Shown: positions 11,251 to 23,359 of the stretch, in pieces
How the letters are laid out: each line of letters opens with the position of its first letter
Position numbering within the stretch: the first letter of the stretch is position 1
DNA from: Melastoma dodecandrum
Lineage: Eukaryota; Streptophyta; Magnoliopsida; Myrtales; Melastomataceae
NCBI GenBank assembly: GCA_029817715.1
Contig: JARUPY010000083.1
Span: 4,216,001 to 4,280,000 of the forward strand
Reading direction: 5' to 3'
DNA length: 64,000 nucleotides
Position numbers and translations under genes: made by a program
The notes under the pieces: model-generated
Told to the model about the DNA's origin: nothing
What the model saw: only the letters and a program-made list of their open reading frames with translations
Database searches by the model: none

Positions 11251-11842
11251 CTGCAAAGGCACCACCCACTTCCAATTCAACAGTATCCCAGCTTCAAAAT
11301 CACGCATGTAACTAACTTATGCAAAACCACGCCTACTCCTTGCCATCATCATGCATTGCCGTTTCTTCTTTCCCAGGACACGGCCAGAAAAATAAATCAG
11401 AAAAGAAAAATCCTCCCTTTACAGCAAACACCATTCACCCACAAACAACCCAAAGCCTAATCCGCCCCTGCATAATATCTCTTGCCCTTATCCTAAATTT
11501 TTCAGTAAACCCAGGATCATCTAGAAACAAAATCAGCTCCTCGCCAAACAACCAAACCCGACGACCACCACCCAGAGGAAACGCCATCGATTCGCACGAC
11601 GTGCATTTATCACACCCGGGTAGGGGAGGAGGAGGGGAAGGGGATTGGATTTTCGACCTCTGAGAGGGAGAAGAGGGATTGACGAGCTCTGGTAGGGGCG
11701 TCTCCTTCCATAACTTAAAGATCTCTCCTCCCCGACCGAAACCTACGACAGTCCGTGCGTCCGTTCATCCATCAGCTCGCTGCTTCTTTCTGCCTGTGTC
11801 TGTACCAGAAAATAAATAAAGTAAAATATTGATTATTTTACG
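11251..11842. other. 5' region of the SHH1-like gene
   Basis: This holds the unresolved first coding exon and promoter of the minus-strand SHH1-like gene. A minus-strand ATG at 11585-11587 opens a short frame MAFPLGGGRRVWLFGEELIL. A pyrimidine-rich stretch lies on the minus strand at 11620-11700. The region ends at the target duplication of a fold-back element. Confidence 0.4.
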
Positions 11843-12722
11843 TGATTTTGTTCCTAAATAATATTGATTCAGAAATTATTTCGTCGAATGCCGTCGAGGT
11901 TTGAAAATTTCTTGACTAAGATAGCGAAATTAGCCTTACAAAGGTCGACTTCGATCATGAAGGAAGCTGCCTTTGTAAGGCCGACTTCATGTCTCGCGTC
12001 TCACTCGTATGAAGTCGACCTTACAAAGGCTGACATATTAACACTACAGAGAAAAACCATTTCACTGAAATCGGCCTTTCTAAGGCCGACTTTCGTAGCG
12101 TAAGAAGGAAATCGGCCTTCCAAAGGCCGACTCCTTTATAGAGCAAAAGAGAAAACTTTTAAGACAAATAAAGTTAGTCATGCCCCTGCGTGAAAACCCC
12201 ACCCTCACCCCCCTGCCCCTACCCCTTGCGCACCCCAACCCCTCTCCATGTACCACCCTGCCCCCTCCCATATGTGAAAACCCCACCTAAAAACCCCTCT
12301 CCATACCCCCGGGTATGTGAAAACCCTCGCTTCTCTTCTTTTCAACGTTAAAAAGAAAAGAATTTTTTTTACTCTATAAAGAAATCGACTTTTGCAAAGC
12401 CGACTTCCTTCTTGCGTTACGGAAGTCGGCCTTTCAAAGGCCGCTTTCAGTGAATTTTTTTTTTCTTTAAGTGTTACTAACTCGGCCTTACAAATGTTGA
12501 CTTCATGCGGGTGGAACGGATCGCATGAAATCGGCTTTTGTAAAGCCGACTTCGCTTGGCTATGGGGAAATCGACCTTACAAAGGCCGACTTCCTTCATG
12601 GTTGAAGTTAACTTTGTAAGGCCGATTTCGGTACCTTAGTCGACGAATTTTCAAACTTACGACCTTATTTGACGAAATAGTTTGGGGACCAATGTTATTT
12701 AGGAACAAAACTCTATTTTACG
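11834..12722. mobile_element. Fold-back DNA transposon, MULE-like, with 9-bp target duplication
   Basis: TATTTTACG occurs at 11834-11842 and 12714-12722 and brackets an 871-bp element (11843-12713). The ends are inverted repeats of about 130-150 bp: left TTTTGTTCCTAAATAATATT, right (reverse complement) TTTTGTTCCTAAATAACATT, both continuing through ATTTCGTC and TTTGAAAATT. Inside are about eleven copies of a short palindromic unit of the form GAAATCGGCCTTTGTAAGGC, in both orientations, around a C-rich centre (12180-12330). No transposase frame is present. A 9-bp duplication and long terminal inverted repeats fit Mutator-like elements of the fold-back type. The RNA would fold into a long hairpin. 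It lies between SHH1-like and PDIL. Confidence 0.75.
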
Positions 12723-12889
12723 TGATACGATACCCAAAAACTAATATGAATGGTGGGGTGTCCCATCCTATCTCTTTTTCATACATCATGTGCTTTGTAT
12801 ATACGAAAGTACTATTTTAAAAAAACTTAGTGAATTATGGTTCGTGCTTCGTAAAATAAGGATTTACCATCGAATGAGCACGTTTTACA

Positions 12890-13320
12890 AAGAGGACAGG
12901 TTTTGAAAATTCGTCCTCCGGATAAATAGGCAAGGGTGGATTTTCAAAACCTGCCCTTATAGGGCTTCATGCATCCCCATGAAGGTGCGTTTTGAAAACC
13001 CGTCTTCATGAAGGCGGATTTTCAAAACGCGTCTTCCGGAGGGCAGATTTTCAAAACCCGCCCCTTCAATACTTGTAAATTTTCGACGCCAACACCTAAA
13101 TAGCTCGACGTTTGACCGGAACAGGTTTTGAAAATCCATCCCTTTAACTAAATAAACAAGGGGTGGGTTCAAAACCCGTCTCTTTAACTAAATGAACAAG
13201 AGGCGGATTTTCAAACCCCCGAAGATGCGTTTTGAAAATGCGCCTTTATGCACATTATTGAAACGTCCATAGTGACGGGGTTTTATCTGGAAGACGAATT
13301 TTCAAAATCCACTCTTTTTA
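12890..13320. repeat. Second inverted-repeat array of a TTTTCAAAACCCGTC motif
   Basis: A motif close to GGATTTTCAAAACCCGTC recurs more than ten times in both orientations, for example near 12900, 12938, 12990, 13018, 13050, 13122, 13207 and 13300. The edges are inverted copies of each other: GGTTTTGAAAATTCGTCCTC at 12899-12918 and its near complement at 13293-13312. The build is like the element at 11843-12713 but with an unrelated unit. Target duplications were not identified. Confidence 0.55.
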
Positions 13321-13714
13321 TATTTTAGGGGTGTTTTTCGTATTTTATAAATTTTAAATCATATTTTATAATTTTTTTAAAAAATTAATCGTATTTCCGT
13401 GGAACAAAAGCAGAATCCCTCGCCTCAACTTGGCAAGACATTTTTACACTCACGATCACGACACAAGGAAGGCAACTCCAATAGCAGTTGGTGATTGTCT
13501 CTCCAATCACGCCTCTGTCGGCGGCGTCACATAATCGGAATCTTTTGTCCCCCCTTACCCCTCCCTGCATTCACTCCTAGAAGCTGTCCGAAGCTCACGC
13601 ACGCCATTGCCTTCGTCTCCGCTTTCTTTCTTTTAAACCCAGAATCCCTCTTCGGCTGATCCCATCGATCCCCCGTCAAAGTTGGAATCTTGAGGCCCGG
13701 ATCCTTCAAAAGCC
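13321..13714. other. Promoter and 5' UTR region of the PDIL gene
   Basis: AT-rich sequence to about 13390 gives way to mixed, pyrimidine-rich leader sequence up to the ATG at 13715. No discrete regulatory site was recognised. Confidence 0.4.
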
Positions 13715-16695
13715 ATGGGCTTGCGGACACCCACTTGGATGTTTACCCTCGGGGTCCTTGCTATCTTCCTCCTTGTTAACTTCTCGATCATGAACGCCGA
13801 GGACGCTGCTACCGAGGAGGACGACGACTTGGAGGAGATTGAGAAGTTGATCGCTTTGGATGAGGAAGAGGGGCTTGGGGACGAGGGGGAAGGCACATGC
13901 CAAGCTGTCCGATGCGGCGCAGGTCCTGACTAAGGCCCAGAGGATAGTTCTTGAGCTGAACAGTGACAGTACGAAGAGGGTGATCGAGCAGAATGAGCAT
14001 GTCCTGCTACTGGGGTACGCCCCGTGGTGTGCTAGGAGTGCTGAGCTGATGCCTCAGTTTGCGGAGGCCGCGACTCTGTTGAAGGAGATGCGGAGCCCTG
14101 TTGTGTTGGCCAAGCTCGATGCAGAGAGATACCCCGGGGCCGCATCGGATGTCGATATCAAGGGGTTCCCGACTTTGGTGCTCTTTGTGAACGGGACTCG
14201 TAAGGCTTATACTGGCGGATTCTCAGCGTGAGCGTTCTGATTCTTTATCCGGGATCTAATTCAATTCTTTGTTTCTAGATTGTTCTTTTGTGGTAGCACG
14301 GGTTCGTTAGGGATGAATGAGATCAAGGGCTGCAAGTGGAAGCAATGTGAGTTGTTATTTTTATAGTTTTATTGGTGATATAGGGAGGAGATAGTGATCT
14401 GGGTGAGGAAGAAGACGGGCGCGCCAGTCATTAGTGTGAATTCGGCTGCTGAAGCAGAGGAGTTGCTTAAGAAGTACCATATGTTTGTTGTTGGCCTCTT
14501 TGAGAAATTCGAGGTAATTTAGCATGTTTAGTCTTTGGTGTTGTGAATTCCTATGAATGACCGTCATCTAGACATGTAATCATGTGAAATGATCCGTCCC
14601 GGAAAGACATATTGTGTAAAAAGTTCGACTTTGTTTCTTCTAATGATAGCGGAGGATAAACTTTATATGTGAATCGGAATGTTAATAATTAGAATCTCAG
14701 TTTAGTTGATTATTTCATCCAAGAGAATGTTTGCTTACTGGTCTTGATTGTTTCAGCAGTTATTGTGGAACTGTTCTGTAGCATATAACACACGGGCTTG
14801 CTGCTAATAATGTCCCTGATAAAATTATGAATTCCTCTAGGGGAGTGGTTATGAAGAATTCGTTAAAGCTGCCACAGCTAACAACGACATCCAATTCATT
14901 GAAGTCGATAATCTTCACTCTGCCAGGGTTCTCTACCCTGATATTCAAAGTTCCAAATCATTTCTTGGAATTGTCAAAAATGAGCCAGAAAAGTACACCG
15001 CATATGATTAGTACGGCAATCTTCTTGCCTCTTGTTTTTGCCTTCTCTATGGCTCTCAGAGAAGGCTTGTTGCAAGTCGTGTACGACTCTGTGTGCTTGT
15101 TGATTCAGAGGGAGATTGTTCTGAGGATAAGATCCTAGAGTTTTTGGACCTAAACAAGTTTCCCTTGGTGACCCACTTGACCGAGGCCAACTCTATCAAA
15201 GTTTACTCCAGTCCTATGAAACTTCAGGTAATTATGGCTATGCTCGAAGGATTGCGGTTTGCTAATCTGTTCTTAGTTATTTGGTCATTTATTGTGCATA
15301 ATATATGAAGACAAATATTTCGGGAGCGATTTTTCTCCAGTGATGAATAGGACTCTGTTTTCAGGTTATGGTTTTCGCCAAAGAAGACGAGCTTAAGAAC
15401 CTAGTAGAGCCATTGCAGAATGTTGCTAGGAAATTTAAGCCAGAGGTATTGACTACAACCAATCTATTTAATGATGGTTCTTTTTGTTGCTCTCAGGATT
15501 TAGTTTAAGTTTGTTGACGTTATTCTTTCTGTGTAGATAATATTCAGCACCGTCAACATTGCAGATGAGAACCTAGCAAAACCCTTTTTGACTCTATATG
15601 GGATAGAGAACTCAGATGACACTGTGGTTGGTTTTCTTTCTTCGCGTGTCTTTTGTTCTCTCACAAACCATCACCAGTGGATCCTGAAAGAATCCAGCTT
15701 TTTTGTTGGAATTCCTTTCAGATAGCAGCTTTTGATACCAAAATCAGCTCAAAGTACTTGCTAGAAGCGGATCCAACGCCGGCCAAAATTGAAGTAACGT
15801 CTAATTTCATTTGATTTTCTTACAACCATAGCCCAAAGTGGAGGGCCGTGCTAATCTGAATTATAATATCTTCAGGAATTTGCATCTAAGCTTATTCAAG
15901 GTGTCATTCCTCCTTTCTTCAAGTCACAGCCAGTGCCAGATAATATGAGTAAGATTTTATCTGATTAAGTCATGTTGGGACGACAAATGAAACTTTAGAA
16001 TTTGGTGGATTACCATATCATCATATTGCTATATCAGTCTCTTAATGCGTCTCCAATGTTGCAGACAGATGCGCTTATCCAGGTTGTTGTGGGCAAAACA
16101 CTCGATGATTTGGTATTGAGGAGTCCAAAGAATGTCCTCCTTGAGGTATGATTTCCTCCATCCCTTTGAAAATTAGTTTGCTGGCCATTGTCCGAAGCTC
16201 ATTCACTTAAATCGCTGAAACGTAGGTTCACACCCCTTGGTGCACGACCTGTGAGTCTTCAAGCAAGAAAGTTGAGAAGTTGGCTAAGCACTTTAAAGGC
16301 ACCGACAACTTGGTGTTTGCTAGGATAGACGTTTCTGTGAATGAGCACCCAAAACTTCAGGTAAAGTTCTTACTGGAAGGCCTGGATGAAACCTTGTTTG
16401 GATGAAATATTGACTAATACATGAATCATTCGTAATAACTTGCTTTGATAGGTGAATGACTACCCTACCCTCCTTTTGTACTCAGCTAGCGATAAACACA
16501 ATCCGGTAGTGGTGCCTCCTTTCATTACAGCTTTGAACAAGAACTTCCCTACTATGCCATTTCAACTGTCTTAAGCATGTTTTTCTTTTTCGGACACAGA
16601 CGAAGGTCTCTGCTAAACTCGGGTTGAAGGACATGGCGAATCTCATCCATAAGCAAACGAGAGCTAAAAAGCACATCGAGAAAGACGAGTTATAG
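13715..16695 (+). CDS. Protein disulfide isomerase-like, PDIL1-5/1-6 type, with apparent frameshift
   Basis: An ER thioredoxin-fold protein of the PDIL1-5/PDIL1-6 group. It starts with a signal anchor ([20 protein letters not shown]), then an acidic stretch, a first thioredoxin domain with [17 protein letters not shown], two inactive domains, a second active-type domain with TPWCTTCES, and the C-terminal ER retrieval signal KDEL. Exons: 13715-14227, 14384-14513, 14841-about 15005, 15111-15227, 15365-15445, 15537-15626, 15722-15793, 15876-15948, 16069-16145, 16226-16360, 16452-16505, 16600-16695. Two oddities occur. In exon 1 the frame must move by one base at a GGGGG run (13875-13879), otherwise it stops at 13933. 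At the end of exon 3 the frame fits exon 4 only if the donor is non-canonical (no GT where YTAYD ends). The rest is intact. Sequence error or early decay are both possible. Confidence 0.9.
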
Positions 16696-17203
16696 AAGAT
16701 TGAGTTCTGGGAAAATAGACTAGAAACAGAAACATGGGGAATTTTCTTACTTCTGTTGCAATGGCCAATATCAGCTGCCTCAGGTTTTGCAATATACAGA
16801 AAAAACCAAGCAGTAATACTCACCCTTTTTGCCGCAATGCCACCCAAGGAGAGCTCCCTTGAAACCGTTAGGGATGATACATAGATACATAACTCTTTTA
16901 TCAGAGTGAATTCATAGTTGTTTGTCCCTTCATTGAGATTCTACAGAAATGCCATATGTAGTTCACACAAAGCATCTTCAAAACAAAATACGGTAGTCTA
17001 TTTGCTTTTCAAAGGACCTTGAACCAAGAAAGCAGGCTTCATTCCTGGTTGAGACAATTTTGACTGGTCCTGAACTCATGGCAGAAACAACTCTGCGCAT
17101 ATTGAACTTCATTACAAGAGTACTGCATGACAATGGATCAGAATTTTTTTTGCTTACAAGATAAATAAAAATGCTGTTATCGACGAAAGGGTTGAAGGAA
17201 GTG
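16696..17203. other. Convergent 3' regions of PDIL and the TauE-like gene
   Basis: Two genes end towards each other here. The stretch presumably holds both 3' UTRs; nothing else was recognised. Confidence 0.5.
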
Positions 17204-19870
17204 TCAAGAACTTGAAGTGCACAAGTCTTCGAATCCCATGTACTCGTGGTTCTCTATTTTCACAATCATGTCTGCTATACCAACCCCTCCTGCAAGCCAA
17301 ATGCATAACCACATCAGACCATCATGGGAAGCTATTGAGGGAAGTTTGGGAGTTCTTAGGATGATGTGGGTCAGTGTTGGGTGAATACCTAATGATATTG
17401 CGCTGACAAAGATTGTAAGCGCCAAGATGAAGATGATCAGGGATGCTCTCCCTAATACTGTAATCAGTCTTCTTACCACATGTTGCCCGACAAGAGCAGC
17501 GACTGTAGCCACAGCCATAAGGTACAAAGCTGCAATGGATAGGCGAAATGCATCAAGTGTAAGCTATCAGAGGCAGCCGTCTTTCTGCAGTCAATATTCG
17601 CTCCTGATAATGGTAATAAAAGAACCAAGGAACCAACCATAGGGAACGGGGAATCGCTTTAGAAGGTAGTACTCTACAACAGACATGGATGATGAAAATG
17701 TCATGGCGAAAGTTGCTGTGGCGCTTGACACCTGCAGGATTATCCCACAAGACCACATTCAGAACTATAAAATTCTGCATCTCGAGTAATATATGCTATT
17801 GAGATCAGGCACACCTGAGGTGGAATCCCGAGTTCCAGGAAAAGAGGCCCCAAGATAAATCCTCCACCAAGTCCAAGTAACCCTCCAACTATACCAGCTA
17901 AGACACCACAACTCATGTACATCACGAGCTGGAGAACTTTCCAATCGGTACTGCCTCCTCTTGAGGCTATCTCCTTCTTCCCAGTATACAAGCAATATGC
18001 TTCATATCCAGATACCCCGAGCGCTACGGGTATCTGCATATGGAAAATAACAATGCACAAGATAAGAAAACTTCCGGAAGGAAAAAAGTGGAGACATGAG
18101 TGTTCATCTTACAGCAATTTAACTTACCTGCATTAAATTCAACAACCAGTATTCCCAAGAGCACGTGGTTGTATAATTCTGGAAGGGAATCAACAGTACT
18201 CATGAGAAAACTCGCTCAAGGGCATAGATTAAGGAATGCCATGATTTCTCAAACTGGCCATGCAAGAAGAAAATTAACCTTTGAAATTTCTAACCCGAGG
18301 ATGATCACCCAGACCGCAACCAACAGCCCGAGTTCTTTCCAGTAAACGTTTTCAAGGACAGAAACCTGATATCATGTATTAATCAAGATTAAGCATAGGG
18401 TGATCCAAACAAAGGGGAAAAAATGAAAAGGAAGGAAATTCCTTCCTCCACACCTCGGTTTTTAGTGTTATCCGGTTTTCTGAAATTGCTTCTGTAGGTC
18501 CACCAGGGAGAGGTTGATATTCCACTCCTTCATTTCCATCTCCTGAGAGCGTCAATCAAACCGAAGTCAAGCATCTCAATGAAACTGGCAGAAGTATTGC
18601 CACATGTACAGCAAATCCATAAACTCAGATCCAGAAATATTTTAACATGAAAATGGATGCTGGTTCTGGGAAGAGGGCATGTAAAAACGTTTCACCCACC
18701 ATTTTGCTCCAACATCCGAGCAGCCTCCTGAAATATAAGGAACAAGAAGATTTAGTTGCAGGACACACTGATAAAAAACCACAAAAGATCTACCTAACAA
18801 ACGAATAGTGCAGATAACACAGGTGGCCATCTTCTGCACCTTCTTCAATATAGTCTCTTTCTTCCAGGTCTCGACACCCTTGAAAAATGCTTTGGTTGAC
18901 GTGGCTGCAACATAAGAACCAGAAGTTCAGATGCCCGCCAATGAAAAGGCTGAATAAAAAGCTTATGTTCAGCCTTCTGCTGCTTTTTACCTAAAAACAG
19001 AACAATTAACAATATGGTGATCATCCAATCAGCAAAGATCACATTGAACACGACCCCTATACTGATCCCGAGAACCAGCACCGGTTGGAACAGAAGTGCC
19101 AAGTCATAGTCTATGATGGGGAGGTCCAGAGTTGGATGTCTCAACTTGAGGTTGTAGAAGACGGTAGCACCAGCCGCACCCATTATCATGCCTGCAAAAT
19201 CAATCAGTCTTAAGAATGTACAGCAGTGGGTATCCACTGTGGCAACGTAGTGTAGACTGTAGAGAATGCACCCTTAAACCACTCAGGACATTCATTTGAC
19301 CTTACATTTCGAAATAGCAGTGGATGACTTGGCGTCGAAGCCGATGATGAGAGTGAGCATGGGAACGAAAATACCGCCTCCGCCGACGCCTCCCACACTA
19401 CCGAAAGCAGCTCCGAGGAACCCGATGATGGATCCCACAACAATCCTCCAGCCAAACTTCATTGCCTGAGGATTCAACATTCCGGTATGAAAACCAACAA
19501 ACAGTTCATGAGACAACCAACCCAAAACCCTCAGAAAATTCCATGTCCTAAACATCAAACAAGAAAAAAAACGAGAGAAAAAGGGGTGGGGGGAGGGGAT
19601 CACCGGCCAAACATGAGTGTAACCCAATCTGCCATCCTTGAACCATAAGAAATCATACAAGCCCGTGAGAAAAGATCCCTCCTTTTCCTCCTCTCCCCTT
19701 TTAAGGACAGGACCTCCTCCTCCTCCCTGGACATGTCTCTCGGTCCGAGCAGAGAAAACAACGGAAGCCATGAACAAAGAACCGATCACCCAAACCACCA
19801 CCAAAACCCGGCGCCAACCCAAACCCCATCCTCCCAAACTCCTCCCACTCAAAGCCATCAAACTCCCCAT
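17204..19870 (-). CDS. Sulfite exporter TauE/SafE family membrane protein
   Basis: Twelve reverse-strand exons: 19604-19870, 19306-19465, 18991-19191, 18840-18904, 18700-18727, 18454-18542, 18279-18365, 18128-18178, 17815-18033, 17638-17731, 17389-17529, 17204-17289. The N-terminus has a hydrophobic segment ([18 protein letters not shown]) and a variable loop. The first TauE repeat follows with [19 protein letters not shown] and [17 protein letters not shown] soluble loop is encoded by exons 4-6. The second repeat has [20 protein letters not shown] and [10 protein letters not shown]. The protein ends DLCTSSS then TGA, about 490 residues, normal for plant members. The family includes bacterial sulfonate/sulfite exporters. 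Plant roles are poorly defined, so substrate is left open. All borders are GT..AG and phases match. Confidence 0.93.
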
Positions 19871-20603
19871 CTCCCACTTCCCAACAACAACGGATTAAGA
19901 CCAAAAAATGAATTAACCCAGAGAAAATCACACCAGCTTTCAAAGATCACAACTTGATCACAAACCCAGCTGCATGCTGAATCCCGCCTCCCACCCCTTG
20001 TCTCCACTCTCTTTCTGTTCACGTAAACCCGACTCGTTGTCTATCTATGTATCGCCTGTCAATCCACCTTTCCACATATTTGTTCTTCTTTTTTCTTTAA
20101 AAAAAAATTAAGATTTAATATTTCTTGTCATCACTCGTTAAGTTTTTCCTGATCTAGTTTTTCCACATGGGGAGGGGGAAATTTGTCACCTTTCTATAGG
20201 CAAACAAAAAGGGAGAAAGCAAAGCGTGGATAGAGGGAGTTTCTTCCGAGGATGCTGTTTCCGTCGGACCGAAAGGTCAAAACCAGACGGTGTTAGAAGA
20301 CATATAGTTGATCACTACTCAGGGCCGATGGTTACATCTGATAAGTAGAGTTCCCAATCAAAACTACATTGAGGGCGAGTTTGGTTCGGGCAAAATTCCC
20401 CCCATCCGGGTTATAGCAGCTTTTCAAAGTTTTATCTATCTACTTTGGGAAACCACTTTCCTGTTCATTTTATTAAAAAAAATAGCGGTGAAAATTTTCA
20501 AAATGTCTCCTCCTTCCCTGGTACAGCAAAATCCAAAATAAATTGTAAAAATATTTCATGTTATTTAAGATAAAATTTTTAAAATTCGTCGAATAATTTT
20601 TTA

Positions 20604-20652
20604 AAATCGGTGTTAGAATCATCGAATTTGGTTCTTTAAGTAACACCGATTT
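20604..20652. repeat. Hairpin related to the fold-back family
   Basis: AAATCGGTGTTA at 20604-20615 is perfectly complementary to TAACACCGATTT at 20641-20652, leaving a 25-base loop. The same ATCGGTGTTA/AACACCGA palindrome forms the centre of the element at 61336-61546, and AAAATTCGTCGAAT just upstream also resembles those elements. It is probably a degraded copy. Confidence 0.45.
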
Positions 20653-23338
20653 TTTTGTAAATCAAACCTGATGTTTTTAACGTTAAAAATAAAAATATAT
20701 AATATGTCACGCTTTTATCTAACGGGTATGAGCTTTTGGGATTGTTGGCGTTGATTGTATAACATTTAACACCTAATTAGAAAATCATTTGATGAATTTT
20801 AAAAGTTATTTTCTTATTTTGTAAAATATTTTTTCGATGAATATTATTTTAAAATATGTAATACATAAATGTAAGTGGTCATTGTACTTCGAATACGATT
20901 CCACCGTATGAGAAGTAGTTTGAGACTGTCCGCGGCCACCACCGTAAGAACGGATCGCAGTTCGGGATGAAGTAAGTTGAAGAACTTGAATAGTTCCTTT
21001 CTGTTTCCCCGTATCCCAAGAACCATGTTGGTAACGTATTTTGATTGGACCCGCCACAATTGTTCATTGCCTAAAAAATTATTGTATATATTTGATACGG
21101 TTGGACAAAACGGATCAGAAGAATGCCAAAAATATTCTAAAGAAAGAATAAAATGAATTTGAGAGAACTTAAAAGATTATGCTAAATAAAGAGGAGTAGT
21201 ATAATGTTTGGGTTATGTGTGAAATGATTTGATAGAAAAAAAAAGCGTTAGCAGAACGTAGATTCTCTACTACCGATAACCTTCTGTATGATGGTAAAAA
21301 CATTCTTCCTACGAGGGATGAATATTTGGTGGAGTTTAAGTGTTTAGCCTTCAAACTATTTTCTTCTTTATTCATTTCAAAATGATTACACGCACATTTA
21401 TATGTAGGAACGAGTATATATGCTAGTCATTAGCTACAAAAGTTGTCCAAATATATTAAACCTATTTAATGTCTCACTTAATAATATCTTTAAATGCTCA
21501 AAATTCCGTTACTAATATTAAATTTACTTGTATCCTCCCACAAATAACCCTTTCAGATTATATGCTAATTACTAGTGAATCATTCGAAAGCGTAGTGTTT
21601 TCACATCATATTTCATTTTTGGGATTGAAAAGAAGGTGCCCAAGATGTTTATCTAGGAAACTTATTTTGAACATTTAGGTCTAATCCCAAATAAATCATA
21701 CTAGTCAGAAGACGAAGGCTTGACATTGAAAACTGGTTGAAACTTAGCGGTTGAAGGTTAGTGGTCGAAGTTTGACACTTAAAGGATGGTCGAAGCTTTG
21801 AAGATTGAACAACGATAGTCGACGGTCAAAGAGGAAAAGCCGATGATTACAATTGATTCAATTATTAATATAATAGTATATATAGGGCTCATTTTGTACA
21901 AAAAAAAAATGACAATCGCTTAATTTCTAAAAGAACATTTTGGTTGTCTTCTTTATTTTCATTTTTTTTTTGTCATTTCACTTATCCTTAATTTTATATG
22001 GTTGTAAATCCAGTTTGCGATAATAGAAATATACATGCTTTTCCTTGTTCTTCCTTAATTTTTTTTTTACCGTTTACATTCTTTTTTATTCACGTCGATA
22101 TCGCGACACGTTTTTTTTAGTAAAACATTTGCTCATATACTTAGCAGATTTATTTATTTTTATACTATACTTACTTTAGTCTGACGTAATACTAACATGG
22201 TACGTATTCAATGGAAGTCTTATAAAAGAAAAATATAGAAGTGGAGCCAACTTCCTTGTCCACGTGTACATGTCTCGCGGCCGGCATCGCTGTTCATGCA
22301 TGTTTCGCTCATCTTCTTTCTTCGCTTTATATATAAAATAACCATAAGTAGGTTTTTTCTCCTTTCAATCCAATATTTTCTTTCTTCAATTACTGAATAC
22401 GTTGTATTTATTCAAATAAACTTTTCCATCCGAACCCTTCTTCTAGAAGAGAAAATCTCAAAATTATTTTCTGATAGATTTTTTTTTTACTAGTGGATTG
22501 GTACTAAATTTACATATTATTCTAAAAAATGTTATGCTTTTTATAGTATGGTATCAATTTTATGTTGGTCATAAAAATCGACAACTCCGACTTTTACGAC
22601 AATATGCGATTAGAGGAACGAAAATAGAAATCAATTGTCGGAACATTATTTGATCATAACCTATTTTGCGATATCCCCACTTATTTCCTTTTAAGTGTAA
22701 AATCGCGAAATCTCGAAGTTATGTTCCTAGCGTGACTGAAGGTACAACTCAGGGAAAATTGCGTGCTTTCTTAATTGTGGATATGGTGCCTCCACTTCCA
22801 AGTCTTCTTTTCTCCTGGTCAAAACAAGCATTCAGACAACCGAAAGTCAAAGATGCTGGGGCATATCTGGAGGCAAGGGGAGGGGGGAACGTTAGTTTGG
22901 GGAAGCCAAACATATCGTGTTTGTTAAGGATTTATCTTATTCTTTTGTGGGTGAGTCCGGCATGGACGAGATGATTGTCCACCGAAATTGAATGCAGCAT
23001 TACATGAATATAATAAAATAGCCATGTCCTAATAATCCTAAGGTGGTGGTGTCGGGTTCAAGTATGAAAAACTCATACAACATTCGAACATCGAGGTTGT
23101 CGTCTTAAACGCAACATTCGAACATTGGAAGTCGACGCTTTCGCACCTCAGCTCTCCCTTCTCTAAGGTCTTCTCGAGGGCGAGGTGGTTTGGGATTAGA
23201 CTATTTAACCAACTGATGATGGTCTTCTCGACGACCGCCGTGCCTCATGCCTTCTTTAGGGTTTGGGTAAACAATCACTCTTGCCGAAAAAGCTCCTTGT
23301 TGAAGTAAACCGAGGGGGAAAGGTAAGACAATTGTCGT

Positions 23339-23359
23339 ATATATATATATATATATATA
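23339..23359. repeat. (AT)n microsatellite
   Basis: About ten perfect AT units in AT-rich intergenic DNA. Confidence 0.95.

Noticed and set aside
22666..22974. 102-codon frame in the 20-24 kb intergenic region
   Set aside because: No domain, no splice context and no similarity that I recognise; expected by chance in this length.
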